A stretch of DNA of 64,000 bases from Geminicoccaceae bacterium. Lineage in GTDB: Bacteria; Pseudomonadota; Alphaproteobacteria; Geminicoccales; Geminicoccaceae. Shown piece after piece: positions 27,015-35,502 of the stretch. The stretch's first letter is position 1. Every line of letters begins with the position of its first letter. The stretch lies in the NCBI GenBank assembly GCA_025999455.1, contig AP024683.1:999501-1063500 (forward strand). Direction: 5' to 3'. Position numbers and translations under genes: made by a program. The notes under the pieces are model-generated. The model was not told where the DNA came from and did not search any database. It was given only the letters and a program-made list of their open reading frames with translations.

Positions 27015-27407
27015 ATGACCGATTCGTCACGGACCACCGAGGCCACCACCTGGCCCTTCGCCGCCGCACCCCTCGTCGAAGCCTGGATGCGGGCCAACCG
27101 CGTCTGGGTCGAGGCCGCGGGTCGCTGTGGCGCGCGCATGATCGGCTTCGTGGGCGAGCGCCTGGAGGCCGACCTCGAGCACGGTCGCAAGCTCGCGGCG
27201 TGCCGCGATCTCGGCGCGATCGCCGAGGCGCAGAGCGAATGGTTGCGCCGCGCCTTCGAGGACTACCGCCGCGAATTCGAAGCCTTCTCGAAGGAGATGT
27301 GGTCGAGCCTCGAGACCCTGCGCAGCGAAACCGCACGGTCGGTTCCGACGGCCACCGGAGCCTCCGAAAGCACCGAGGCGCGGCCGCGCGAGCGTCGCGC
27401 CGCTTGA
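27015..27407 (+). CDS. Phasin family protein
   Basis: A 130-residue protein of the Phasin_2 type. It has the amphipathic stretch MIGFVGERLEADLEHGRKLA followed by CRDLGAIAEAQSEWLRRAF and EDYRREFEAFSKEM. Phasins coat polyhydroxyalkanoate granules. ATG with GGGGAGGA about 8 bases upstream. It sits between pyrB and the pyrC-like gene, an unusual place, and lacks the TGC-palindrome seen at the other phasin gene. Confidence 0.82.
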   Translation: MTDSSRTTEATTWPFAAAPLVEAWMRANRVWVEAAGRCGARMIGFVGERLEADLEHGRKLAACRDLGAIAEAQSEWLRRAFEDYRREFEAFSKEMWSSLETLRSETARSVPTATGASESTEARPRERRAA

Positions 27408-27477
27408 GAAGAACCGGCGGGCGGCGCGGCCCGCCGGCGCTTGTCGGGGCGGCGCCGGCGGCGCATAGGCGTCGCCC

Positions 27478-28779
27478 ATGAGCCGCCCCGTCCTCGTTCT
27501 CAACGCCCGGCTGCTCGACCCGGCGAGCGGCCTCGACTGCCGCGGTGGTCTGCTCGCGGTCGGTGGTCGAATCGCCGAGCTCGGTCCGCAGGTCACCGGG
27601 GCTCTGGCGCCGCCCGGGACGGAACTCGTCGACGCACGAGGACTGTACCTGATCCCGGGTCTCGTCGATCTCCGCGCGGGCTTCGGGGAACCGGGCGCCG
27701 AGCACAAGGAGCGGTTCGAAAGCGGCTGTCTCGCCGCGGTCGCCGGGGGCGTCACGTCGCTCGCCCTCCTGCCCGATACCGACCCGCCGATCGACGATCC
27801 GGCGATGGTCGAGTTCGTGGCGCGTCGCGCCCGGCAAGCCAAGCTCGCCAAGGTCCATCCGCAAGCCGCCGTGACCCGCCGTCTCGAAGGGCGCGAGCTC
27901 GCCGAGCTCGGTCTCTTGAAGGCGGCGGGCGCGGTCGCCTTCACCGACGGCTTCCGGGCGTTGGCGGACGCGCGCATGATGCGCCGCGCGCTCGCCTACG
28001 CGAGCATGTTCGATGCGCTGATCGTCCAACACCCGGAGGAGCCGAGCCTCGCCCAGGGCGGGGTGATGAACGAGGGACCGGTCGCGAGCCGCCTCGGCCT
28101 CGCCGGGATCCCGGCCGCGGCCGAAGTGATCATGGTCGAGCGCGACCTGCGCCTGCTCGAGCTCACGGGCGGCCGGCTCCACGTCGCCCACGTCTCGACC
28201 GCGGCGGCGGTCGCCGCGATCCGCGCCGCCAAGGCTCGGGGGCTCCGCGTCACCTGCGACACGACCCCGCACCACCTCCTGCTGACCGAAGCGGAGGTGG
28301 AGGGTTATCGGACCTTCGCCAAGGTTTCCCCGCCGCTTAGGAGCGAAGCCGACCGGGAGGCCGTAATCGCGGGCCTGGTCGACGGCACGATCGACGCGAT
28401 CGCCTCCGATCACTGCCCGCAGGACCAAGACAGCAAGCGGCTCCCCTTCGCGCAGGCCGCGTTCGGGGTGATCGGGCTGCAAACGCTCCTCGCCGCTTCT
28501 CTCTCGCTCGTGTTCGCGGGCCGGATCGGGCTCGTCGAACTCTTGCGGCGGCTCACCGTGCAGCCGGCGACCATCCTCGGGCTCGAAGCCGGCCGGCTCG
28601 CGCGGGGCGCCCCTGCGGATTTGGTGCTCCTCGACCTCGACGCGTCGTGGACCGTCACCGAAAAAAGCCTGTTCTCCCTCGCCAAGAACACGCCCTTCGA
28701 GGGCCGGACCTTCCGCGGCAAGGTCGTCCGTACCTTCGTCGACGGCCGGACGGTCTATTCGGCCGAAGATCCCGGCTGA
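27478..28779 (+). CDS. pyrC: Dihydroorotase-like protein lacking the N-terminal metal site (PyrC')
   Basis: A 433-residue amidohydrolase fold. Active dihydroorotases carry DxHxHxREPG; here the segment at 64-73 reads DLRAGFGEPG, so both zinc histidines are replaced (Arg66, Gly68) and the substrate-binding Arg is Gly70. Later ligands remain: His in VAHVST, H265/H266 in TPHHLLL, and Asp311 in ASDHCPQD. This matches inactive PyrC' proteins, which hold aspartate carbamoyltransferase in a large complex as in Pseudomonas. It follows pyrB with one gene between. An active PyrC should exist elsewhere in the genome. ATG start. Confidence 0.88.
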   Translation: MSRPVLVLNARLLDPASGLDCRGGLLAVGGRIAELGPQVTGALAPPGTELVDARGLYLIPGLVDLRAGFGEPGAEHKERFESGCLAAVAGGVTSLALLPDTDPPIDDPAMVEFVARRARQAKLAKVHPQAAVTRRLEGRELAELGLLKAAGAVAFTDGFRALADARMMRRALAYASMFDALIVQHPEEPSLAQGGVMNEGPVASRLGLAGIPAAAEVIMVERDLRLLELTGGRLHVAHVSTAAAVAAIRAAKARGLRVTCDTTPHHLLLTEAEVEGYRTFAKVSPPLRSEADREAVIAGLVDGTIDAIASDHCPQDQDSKRLPFAQAAFGVIGLQTLLAASLSLVFAGRIGLVELLRRLTVQPATILGLEAGRLARGAPADLVLLDLDASWTVTEKSLFSLAKNTPFEGRTFRGKVVRTFVDGRTVYSAEDPG

Positions 28780-28951
28780 CCGGCGAGCCCCGAGGCTCGG
28801 CACGCCTTACGGCCGCCGCGCCGGCGCCGTTGCGATCCTGGCGATCGGAGAGGAGCGAACCGCGGTCCGCCGATGCCGGCGAGGTCCCCGCGTCGACGCC
28901 GGGCCCTCGCGCGCCTAGGATCGCGAGGGGCTTTCGGGAGCGGACCGGGGA

Positions 28952-30022
28952 ATGCGGCAGAGCCTCGTCGAGCGGGCGATCGGCCTCGCGCTCCTCGCCC
29001 TTCTGGTCTGGCTCGTGCTCCTGATCGTCCAGCCCTTCGCAGGTGCCTTGATCTGGGCGATCGTTCTGGCCGTGGCCCTCTGGCAGCCTTTCGATCGCCT
29101 GCGCGCGGCCCTCGGCGGCCGGAGCGGCCTCGCGGCCCTCCTCGTGACCCTCCTCCTCCTCGCCGTGATGGTCGTGCCGATCGTCCGGCTCGCGCTCGAC
29201 GTCGGCCGGCAGGTCGACGAGCTCGTTCGGCTCGGTACCGAGCTCCTGCGCGCGCCGGCGCCGGCGCCGCCCGCCTGGCTCGCGGGCCTCCCCTTGCTCG
29301 GTGGCTGGGTGGAACGCTTCTGGTCGACTCTCGTGGTCGACCGGGAAGCGGCGTTCGGAGCGATCCTGCCCTATTTGCGCGACGTCGCGCCGACCCTTCT
29401 CCAGTTCGGCGCCGGGCTCGGCTTGGTCGCGCTCCAGCTCCTCCTCTCGGTCCTGCTCACCGGCCTCTTGCTCGTCCACGGCGAGCTCTGCGCCGATTAC
29501 GTCCGCCGGTTCGTCGTTCGCGTCGCCGGGGCACAGGCCGAACACCTGGTCGACGTGGCGGGGGGTACGGTCCGCGCCGTGGCTCTGGGCGTCGTCGGGA
29601 CCGCCATCGTCCAAGCGCTCTTGGCCCTCGCCGGCTACGTGGTGGCCGGTGTGCCGGCGGCGGGGCTCCTGGCCCTGCTCGTCTTCGCCTTCAGCACGGT
29701 CCAGCTGCCGGTCCTCATCGCGACCCTGCCGGCGCCGCTGTGGCTCCTGTTCCGCGAAGGTCCGACCCCGACCACGATCGCGCTCTTCATCTGGATCGCC
29801 GGGGTGAGCCTGATCGACAATTTCTTGCGGCCCTACTTGATCAGCCAGGGCACACCCCTGCCTGTCCTGCTCATCATCCTGGGTGTGGTCGGGGGGCTCT
29901 TGGCCTTCGGCCCGATCGGCCTCTTCTTCGGCGCCGTCGTCATCGCGGTTGCCCATCGGGTGCTCCTCGACTGGCTGGATCAGCCGCCGAACCGCCAGGG
30001 CCAGCTGCCGGATTCCGGCTAG
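28952..30022 (+). CDS. AI-2E family transporter (PerM-like)
   Basis: A 356-residue membrane protein with about eight helices, a hydrophobic N-terminal hairpin (IVQPFAGALIWAIVLAVALW), a soluble middle region (~85-150), and the conserved C-terminal part (TPLPVLLIILGVVGGLLAFG, then GLFFGAVVIAVAH). Family members export autoinducer-2 or act as sodium/proton antiporters; the substrate here is open. It is inserted between the pyrC-like gene and plsY. ATG start. Confidence 0.88.
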   Translation: MRQSLVERAIGLALLALLVWLVLLIVQPFAGALIWAIVLAVALWQPFDRLRAALGGRSGLAALLVTLLLLAVMVVPIVRLALDVGRQVDELVRLGTELLRAPAPAPPAWLAGLPLLGGWVERFWSTLVVDREAAFGAILPYLRDVAPTLLQFGAGLGLVALQLLLSVLLTGLLLVHGELCADYVRRFVVRVAGAQAEHLVDVAGGTVRAVALGVVGTAIVQALLALAGYVVAGVPAAGLLALLVFAFSTVQLPVLIATLPAPLWLLFREGPTPTTIALFIWIAGVSLIDNFLRPYLISQGTPLPVLLIILGVVGGLLAFGPIGLFFGAVVIAVAHRVLLDWLDQPPNRQGQLPDSG

Positions 30023-30058
30023 GCTGCTAGGTTTCTCGCAGCGGAACGGAGGAGGTCG

Positions 30059-30685
30059 ATGGTCGAGCCTCTCGGCGGTGGTGCCTATTGGTTGCCGATC
30101 GTCGCGGCCTTCCTGGTCGGCTATCTTGCGGGTTCGATCCCGTTCGGCCTGCTCTTCGCCCGGTTCGGGGGAGCCGGCGACATCCGCACGATCGGCTCGG
30201 GCAACATCGGCGCCACCAACGTCTTGCGGACGGGCCGGCGCGGCCTCGCGGCGGCCACCTTGCTGTTCGATCTCGCCAAGGGCCTCCTGCCCGTCTGGGC
30301 CGCTTGGACCTGGACCGGGCCCGACATGGCCGTCGCTGCCGGAGCGGGCGCGGTGATCGGCCACTGCTTCCCGGTCTGGCTCGGATTCAAGGGCGGCAAG
30401 GGTGTGGCGACGGCCGGCGGGGTGATCCTCGCCCTGACCCCGGCGGTCGTACTCCCGGCGTTCGCCGTCTTCGTGGCCGCCTTTGCGGCGACCCGCTGGG
30501 TGTCGCTTGGCTCGATCCTGGCCGCCCTCACCGTACCGGTTGCGGCCTATCTCCTGGGCGATGTCCAGGCGGCCGAGCTCTATCTCCTCCTGGCCCTGCT
30601 CGTGATCGTTCAACACCGGGCGAACATTGCCCGTCTCCTCGCCGGCAAGGAGCCGAAGACCTCGCTCGGCTCGAAACGCGGCTGA
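30059..30685 (+). CDS. plsY: Acyl-phosphate:glycerol-3-phosphate acyltransferase PlsY
   Basis: A 208-residue integral membrane enzyme with five helices and the three PlsY motifs: GSIPFGLLFARFGGAGDIRT, GSGNIGATNVLR, and GHCFPVWLGFKGGKGVAT. It acylates glycerol-3-phosphate to lysophosphatidate, the first step of phospholipid synthesis. The ATG has GGAGG upstream. Its place before dprA is standard in alphaproteobacteria. Confidence 0.96.
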   Translation: MVEPLGGGAYWLPIVAAFLVGYLAGSIPFGLLFARFGGAGDIRTIGSGNIGATNVLRTGRRGLAAATLLFDLAKGLLPVWAAWTWTGPDMAVAAGAGAVIGHCFPVWLGFKGGKGVATAGGVILALTPAVVLPAFAVFVAAFAATRWVSLGSILAALTVPVAAYLLGDVQAAELYLLLALLVIVQHRANIARLLAGKEPKTSLGSKRG

Positions 30686-30688
30686 CGT

Positions 30689-31285
30689 TCAGGCCGAGCG
30701 CGCCACGAGGTGCCAGAGGTGCCAGCGTTTGCCGACCCCTCGGGGTGTCACGGCAACGCTCTCTTCTTCCTGTCGCCATTCGACCTCGAGGCCGGCCAAA
30801 AGCGCGTCGACCTCCTCGGCCCGATGCACGGTGATCCCGGTCCTGCCCGCCCACTCGTCGCGAGGTCCCAAGAGCTGCAGGGCGAGCCGACCGCCGGGTT
30901 TGAGCGCGGACCGGATCCCCGCCCAAACCTTGGAGAACCGCTCCGGCGGCACGAGAAACAGAGAAAAACTCGCGATCACGAAGTCGGCCGGCGGAAGTCG
31001 AGCCTCCTCGATCCGTTGCGCCCAGAGCAGTAGGCCCGAGCTGGCCGGAGCCGCCCGTTCGGCCAGTGTCGCGAGGGCTTCGGCCCGCTGGTCGAGCGCC
31101 ACGACCCGCCAACCGCGCTCGAGGAGGGGGAGGGTGTCGCGGCCGATCCCGCAGCCGAGATCGATCGCCAGACCTGGAGCACGTCGCTCGGCCTCGAATT
31201 TCTCGAGCGCGAGGAGCACGGTCGAGCGCGGCGCGCCCGCGCCCGCGATCCGGTCGTAGGCCGAGAACCTCGACTCGCCGCTCAT
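30689..31285 (-). CDS. Class I SAM-dependent methyltransferase
   Basis: A 198-residue protein with SAM motif I AIDLGCGIGRDTLPLLERG and later VALDQRAEAL and FVIASFSLFLVP. The substrate is unknown; the fold is of the Methyltransf_11/25 type. ATG 31285 is preferred; an ATG at 31318 would add eleven residues. It lies on the opposite strand between plsY and dprA, an insertion into the usual gene order, and converges on plsY with a 3-base gap. Confidence 0.82.
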   Translation of the reverse strand: MSGESRFSAYDRIAGAGAPRSTVLLALEKFEAERRAPGLAIDLGCGIGRDTLPLLERGWRVVALDQRAEALATLAERAAPASSGLLLWAQRIEEARLPPADFVIASFSLFLVPPERFSKVWAGIRSALKPGGRLALQLLGPRDEWAGRTGITVHRAEEVDALLAGLEVEWRQEEESVAVTPRGVGKRWHLWHLVARSA

Positions 31286-31449
31286 CTCGGGAGATCCACC
31301 GGGCCCGACTCGTCCCACGGGTCCGCGACGGCCGCGCTGGTCGCGCAGATGGTGGTCGGCACCTCAGCCGTCCACCCGCGGCCCTCGTTCGCCCACGGAG
31401 CGCGAAGCGACGCTTGCGGCCCGACGCGCCCTGATACAACCTGTGGTTC

Positions 31450-32655
31450 ATGAAGCTCCGAGACGGTTCGCGGACGCGCGGGCTCGATCCGGCCGAACGG
31501 TTCGCCTGGTTGCAGCTCGCGCGCTCGCCGGGGATCGGGCCCAAGAGCCACGCCCGGCTGATCGAGCGGTTCGGCAGCGCCCGCGCGGCGGTCGCGGCCT
31601 TGCCGGGCCTCTTGGCGACCGGGCGCTGGCCGGGGGTCGAGCTCGCCGAACGCGAGCTGGTCGAGGCCGAGCTCGCGGCCGCCGAGGCGCTCGGCGTCCG
31701 TCTCCTGCTCGCGGTGGAACCGGAATATCCCGCGCGCTTGAAAGAGTTGGCCGATGCCCCGCCGGTGCTCATGGTCCGCGGGACGGTGGAGCTCCTCGCC
31801 GCGCCGTCGGTCGCCGTCGTCGGCGCGCGCAACGCCAGCGCCCACGGCAAGATCTTCGCGAGCCAGCTCGCCCGTGAGCTTTCCGCGGCCGGGCTCGTGG
31901 TCGTCTCGGGTCTCGCGCGCGGCATCGACACCGCCGCCCACGGCGGAGCGCTCGACGGGCCGGGCTCGACCGTCGCGGTCCTGGCGAGCGGGGTCGACCG
32001 GCCCTACCCCGAGGAGAACGCGGAGCTTTGCGAGCGGATAGCAGCCGAGGGCTGCGTGGTGAGCGAGCGGCCGCTCGGCGCGGAGCCCCAGGCTCGCCAC
32101 TTCCCGCGCCGCAACCGGATCATCGCCGGGCTCACGCTCGGTGTCGTGGTGGTCGAGGCGGCGGTCCAGTCGGGCTCGTTGATCACGGCGAGCCTGGCGC
32201 TCGAGCTCGGCCGGGAGGTGATGGCCGTGCCCGGGAGCCCGCTCGATCCCCGCCACAGTGGGACGAACCGCCTGTTGCGCGAGGGCGCGCATCTGATCGA
32301 GACGGCGGCCGACGTTCTGGCGGCGCTCGGAGCGCTGCCGGTGGCGCCGCGGCGAACGGTCCGGTCGGCCGGGCCGACGAGGCCGTCGAACCCCGCGCGG
32401 CGAACGGTACCGAACCGGTCCGTCCGGGAAGCGCCGGCACCCGGCCGGTCGGCGCCGTCCGATGGCGAAACCCGGGCCGAGGGGCCGGCGGATCGGATCC
32501 TCGAAAGTCTCGGCGTCGAGCCCGTGGCGATTGACGATCTGGCGCGCCAATGCCAGATCACCGCGGCCGTGATCCAGGACGCCCTCCTCGAGCTCGAGCT
32601 CGCGGGCTTGGTGGAGCGTCTCCCCGGCAATCGCGTCGCGCGCCGGGCCCGTTGA
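31450..32655 (+). CDS. dprA: DNA-processing protein DprA
   Basis: A 401-residue DprA. An N-terminal helix-hairpin-helix (LARSPGIGPKSHARLIERFG) precedes the Rossmann-like core: VAVVGARNASAHGKIFASQL, VVSGLARGIDTAAHGGAL and FPRRNRIIAGLTLGVVVVEA. A linker of ~70 residues and a C-terminal winged helix (VAIDDLARQCQITAAVIQDA) follow. DprA loads RecA onto incoming single-stranded DNA during natural transformation. Start ATG. It is the first of the dprA-topA-rnr run. Confidence 0.95.
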   Translation: MKLRDGSRTRGLDPAERFAWLQLARSPGIGPKSHARLIERFGSARAAVAALPGLLATGRWPGVELAERELVEAELAAAEALGVRLLLAVEPEYPARLKELADAPPVLMVRGTVELLAAPSVAVVGARNASAHGKIFASQLARELSAAGLVVVSGLARGIDTAAHGGALDGPGSTVAVLASGVDRPYPEENAELCERIAAEGCVVSERPLGAEPQARHFPRRNRIIAGLTLGVVVVEAAVQSGSLITASLALELGREVMAVPGSPLDPRHSGTNRLLREGAHLIETAADVLAALGALPVAPRRTVRSAGPTRPSNPARRTVPNRSVREAPAPGRSAPSDGETRAEGPADRILESLGVEPVAIDDLARQCQITAAVIQDALLELELAGLVERLPGNRVARRAR

Positions 32656-32697
32656 CCAGCCCTCGCGGCGCAAGAGCGAGCCAGAGCTTCGGGTCCC

Positions 32698-35499
32698 ATG
32701 GACGTCGTCGTCGTCGAGTCGCCGACCAAAGCCAAATCGATCGCCAAATATTTGGGCGAGGGCTACACGGTCCTCCCCTCCTATGGCCACGTTCGCGATT
32801 TGCCGGAAAAGGACGGCTCCGTTCTGCCGGAAGAAGATTTCCGGATGCTCTACGAGCCGCTCGCGGAGAAGAAGAAGCGGGTCGACGAGATCGTCCGGGC
32901 GGCCAAGGGGGCCCGGCGGATCTGGCTCGCCACGGACCCCGACCGTGAGGGCGAAGCGATCTCCTGGCATCTCAAGAGCCTTCTGGACGAGCGGGGGGCC
33001 ACCCGCGGCAAGGACGTCAAGCGGGTGGCGTTCCACGAGATCACCAAGCCCGCGGTGCTCGAGGCGATGCGCCATCCGCGCGACCTCGACCCGCATCTGA
33101 TCGACGCCTATCAGGCGCGCCGGGCCCTCGATTATCTCGTGGGCTTCACCCTCTCGCCCGTGCTCTGGCGCAAGCTGCAGGGTGCCCGCTCGGCCGGGCG
33201 GGTCCAATCGGTGGCGCTCCGGCTCATCTGCGAGCGCGAAGCCGAGATCGAATCGTTCGTCCCGCGGGAATATTGGACCGTCGAGGCCCTGCTCCGCACG
33301 CCACGCGGCGAGACCTTCACGGCCCGCCTCGCGAGCCTCGAGGGCAAGCGGCTCGGCAAGTTCGACCTGCCCGATCGGGCGGCCGCCGAGCGGGCGGTCG
33401 AAGCCGTACGGGCCCGGCCGCTCGTGGTCCGCGAGGTCGAGAAGAAGCAGGTGAGCCGCAACCCGGCGCCGCCCTTCTCGACCTCGACCCTGCAGCAGGA
33501 AGCGGCGCGCAAGCTCGGTTTTTCCGCCGATCGGACGATGAAGGTCGCCCAGCGGCTCTTCGAGGGTGTCGACCTCGACGGCGAGACGGTCGGGCTCATC
33601 ACCTACATGCGAACCGACAGCGTGTCGCTTTCGAACGAGGCCTTGCAGAGCGCCCGGCGCGTGATCGAGGCTCGGTTCGGCGACCGCTACCTCCCGGAAA
33701 AGCCACGTCAGTACAAGACCCGGGCCAAGAACGCTCAAGAAGCCCACGAAGCCATTCGGCCGACCGACCTCGCGCGCGCGCCCGAGCAGGTCGCCCGCTT
33801 CTTGGACGAGGATCAGCGGCGGCTTTACGAGTTGATCTGGCGGCGCACGGTCGCGAGCCAGATGGCGGCCGCGATCTTGGATCGCGTCACGGTCGACATC
33901 GCGAGCCCGGACGGCGCCGTCGGCCTCAAGGCCACGGGTCAGACCGTCGCGTTCGACGGTTTCTTGAAAGTTTACCAAGAAGGTCGTGACGATCGGCCGA
34001 GCGACGAAGACGAGGACGAAGAGGGCCGGATCCTTCCGCCCTTGGCTCCGGCCGATCGGCTCGAGCAGGAGAAGATCACGCCGGCCCAGCACTTCACCGA
34101 GCCGCCACCGCGCTACACCGAGGCGTCGCTCGTCAAGAAGCTCGAGGAGCTCGGCATCGGCCGGCCTTCGACCTACGCCAGTATCCTCTCGGTCCTCAAG
34201 GATCGCGAATACGTCAAGCTCGAGCAGAAACGCTTCGTGCCGACCGATCGGGGCCGGTTGGTCAACGGCTTCCTCGTGAGCTTCTTCGACCGCTGGGTGC
34301 AACCGGGCTTCACCGCCGAACTCGAAGCCAAGCTCGACGAGATCGCCGCCGGCGAAATCGACTGGCGCTCGGTTCTACGCGAATTTTGGGAGCCCTTCTC
34401 GAGCTCGGTCGAGGAGGTCAAGCAGCGGCGCGTCGCCGAGGTTCTCGACGCGCTCAACGAGGCTTTGGCACCCAAGCTCTTCCCGCCCCGCTCGGACGGC
34501 TCGGATCCGCGCGCCTGCCCGCTCTGCGGCAGCGGGCGCCTCTCCTTGAAGCTCGGCCGGTTCGGCGCCTTCGTCGGCTGCTCGAACTATCCCGAGTGCC
34601 GCTACACGCGCAAATTGGGCGAGCAGAAGGCGGAAGGCGAAGCGCCGGCGGAGCGGGTGCTGGGCGTCGATCCCGAGACCGGCGAGACGATCCGGGTCCG
34701 CGCCGGCCGCTTCGGCCCCTATGTCGAGCGCGGGACGGGGAAGGACGCCAAACGCTGCTCGCTGCCGCCGGGATGGAGCCTCGAGGAAATGGACCTCGAC
34801 CGGGCGCGCGCGCTTTTGGCGCTGCCGCGCGAGCTCGGCCGCGATCCGAGCACGGGTGAGCCGGTCTTGGCCGGGATCGGGCGCTACGGCCCCTACGTCC
34901 AGCGCGGTCGGCGCTTCGTCAACCTGCCGCCCGACGAGGACGTGCTCGAGATCGGGATCAACCGGGCGATCGACCTCTTGGCCGGCAGCGAAGAAAAAGC
35001 CGCCCGCCGCGGCGGTGGCGGGCCGTTGCGCGAGCTCGGGCCGCATCCCGAGGACGGCGAGCCCGTGACCGTCCATGCCGGCCGCTTCGGCGCCTACGTC
35101 AAGCACGGCGCCCTGAACGTCACGCTGCCCAAAGGGCGCACACCCGAGGAGCTCACCCTCGACGAGGCGGTGGCGCTTCTCGAGGCCAAAGCGGCGCGCA
35201 GCGGCAGCCGTGCGGACGCGCGGACGCGCAAAGGAGCGAAGGGCGGACGCGCCGGCGAAGGCGGGCGGAGCCGGGCCGGGTCGGTCGCGGCGACGGGCGA
35301 GGGAGCGGAGGGCGGCCGAGCGAAGACAGGGTCCGCGCGGGGCGAACGGCCGGCGCGCCGAGGTGCCACCGCATCCGGCGAGGCTGCTCGTCGACCGGCC
35401 GAGGCCGAGACCTCGCGTCGGAGCTCGGCGCCGAGCGAAGCGGGTGCCCGGGCACACGCCGGGCTCGCCGGCCGAACCCGGCGCGGTGGGCGCGGCTGA
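32698..35499 (+). CDS. topA: DNA topoisomerase I
   Basis: A 933-residue type IA topoisomerase. It has an N-terminal TOPRIM domain (VVESPTKAKSIAKYL; acidic DPDREGEAIS), the catalytic Tyr303 in LITYMRTDS, and a C-terminal zinc ribbon (CPLCGSGR, CSNYPEC) followed by three glycine-rich topoisomerase C-terminal repeats with RAGRFGPYVERG-like units. The last ~90 residues are a low-complexity Ala/Arg/Gly/Glu tail, probably DNA-binding. It relaxes negative supercoils. ATG start 42 bases after dprA. Confidence 0.97.
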   Translation: MDVVVVESPTKAKSIAKYLGEGYTVLPSYGHVRDLPEKDGSVLPEEDFRMLYEPLAEKKKRVDEIVRAAKGARRIWLATDPDREGEAISWHLKSLLDERGATRGKDVKRVAFHEITKPAVLEAMRHPRDLDPHLIDAYQARRALDYLVGFTLSPVLWRKLQGARSAGRVQSVALRLICEREAEIESFVPREYWTVEALLRTPRGETFTARLASLEGKRLGKFDLPDRAAAERAVEAVRARPLVVREVEKKQVSRNPAPPFSTSTLQQEAARKLGFSADRTMKVAQRLFEGVDLDGETVGLITYMRTDSVSLSNEALQSARRVIEARFGDRYLPEKPRQYKTRAKNAQEAHEAIRPTDLARAPEQVARFLDEDQRRLYELIWRRTVASQMAAAILDRVTVDIASPDGAVGLKATGQTVAFDGFLKVYQEGRDDRPSDEDEDEEGRILPPLAPADRLEQEKITPAQHFTEPPPRYTEASLVKKLEELGIGRPSTYASILSVLKDREYVKLEQKRFVPTDRGRLVNGFLVSFFDRWVQPGFTAELEAKLDEIAAGEIDWRSVLREFWEPFSSSVEEVKQRRVAEVLDALNEALAPKLFPPRSDGSDPRACPLCGSGRLSLKLGRFGAFVGCSNYPECRYTRKLGEQKAEGEAPAERVLGVDPETGETIRVRAGRFGPYVERGTGKDAKRCSLPPGWSLEEMDLDRARALLALPRELGRDPSTGEPVLAGIGRYGPYVQRGRRFVNLPPDEDVLEIGINRAIDLLAGSEEKAARRGGGGPLRELGPHPEDGEPVTVHAGRFGAYVKHGALNVTLPKGRTPEELTLDEAVALLEAKAARSGSRADARTRKGAKGGRAGEGGRSRAGSVAATGEGAEGGRAKTGSARGERPARRGATASGEAARRPAEAETSRRSSAPSEAGARAHAGLAGRTRRGGRG

Positions 35500-35502
35500 G
35501 CC

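Noticed and set aside
28784-28799. Hairpin CGAGCC/GGCTCG after the pyrC-like gene
   Set aside because: Only 6 bp with no following T run, so a terminator is not supported.
31282-34302. A 1006-codon open frame on the minus strand
   Set aside because: It is antisense to dprA and topA, which are certain, and shows no motif.
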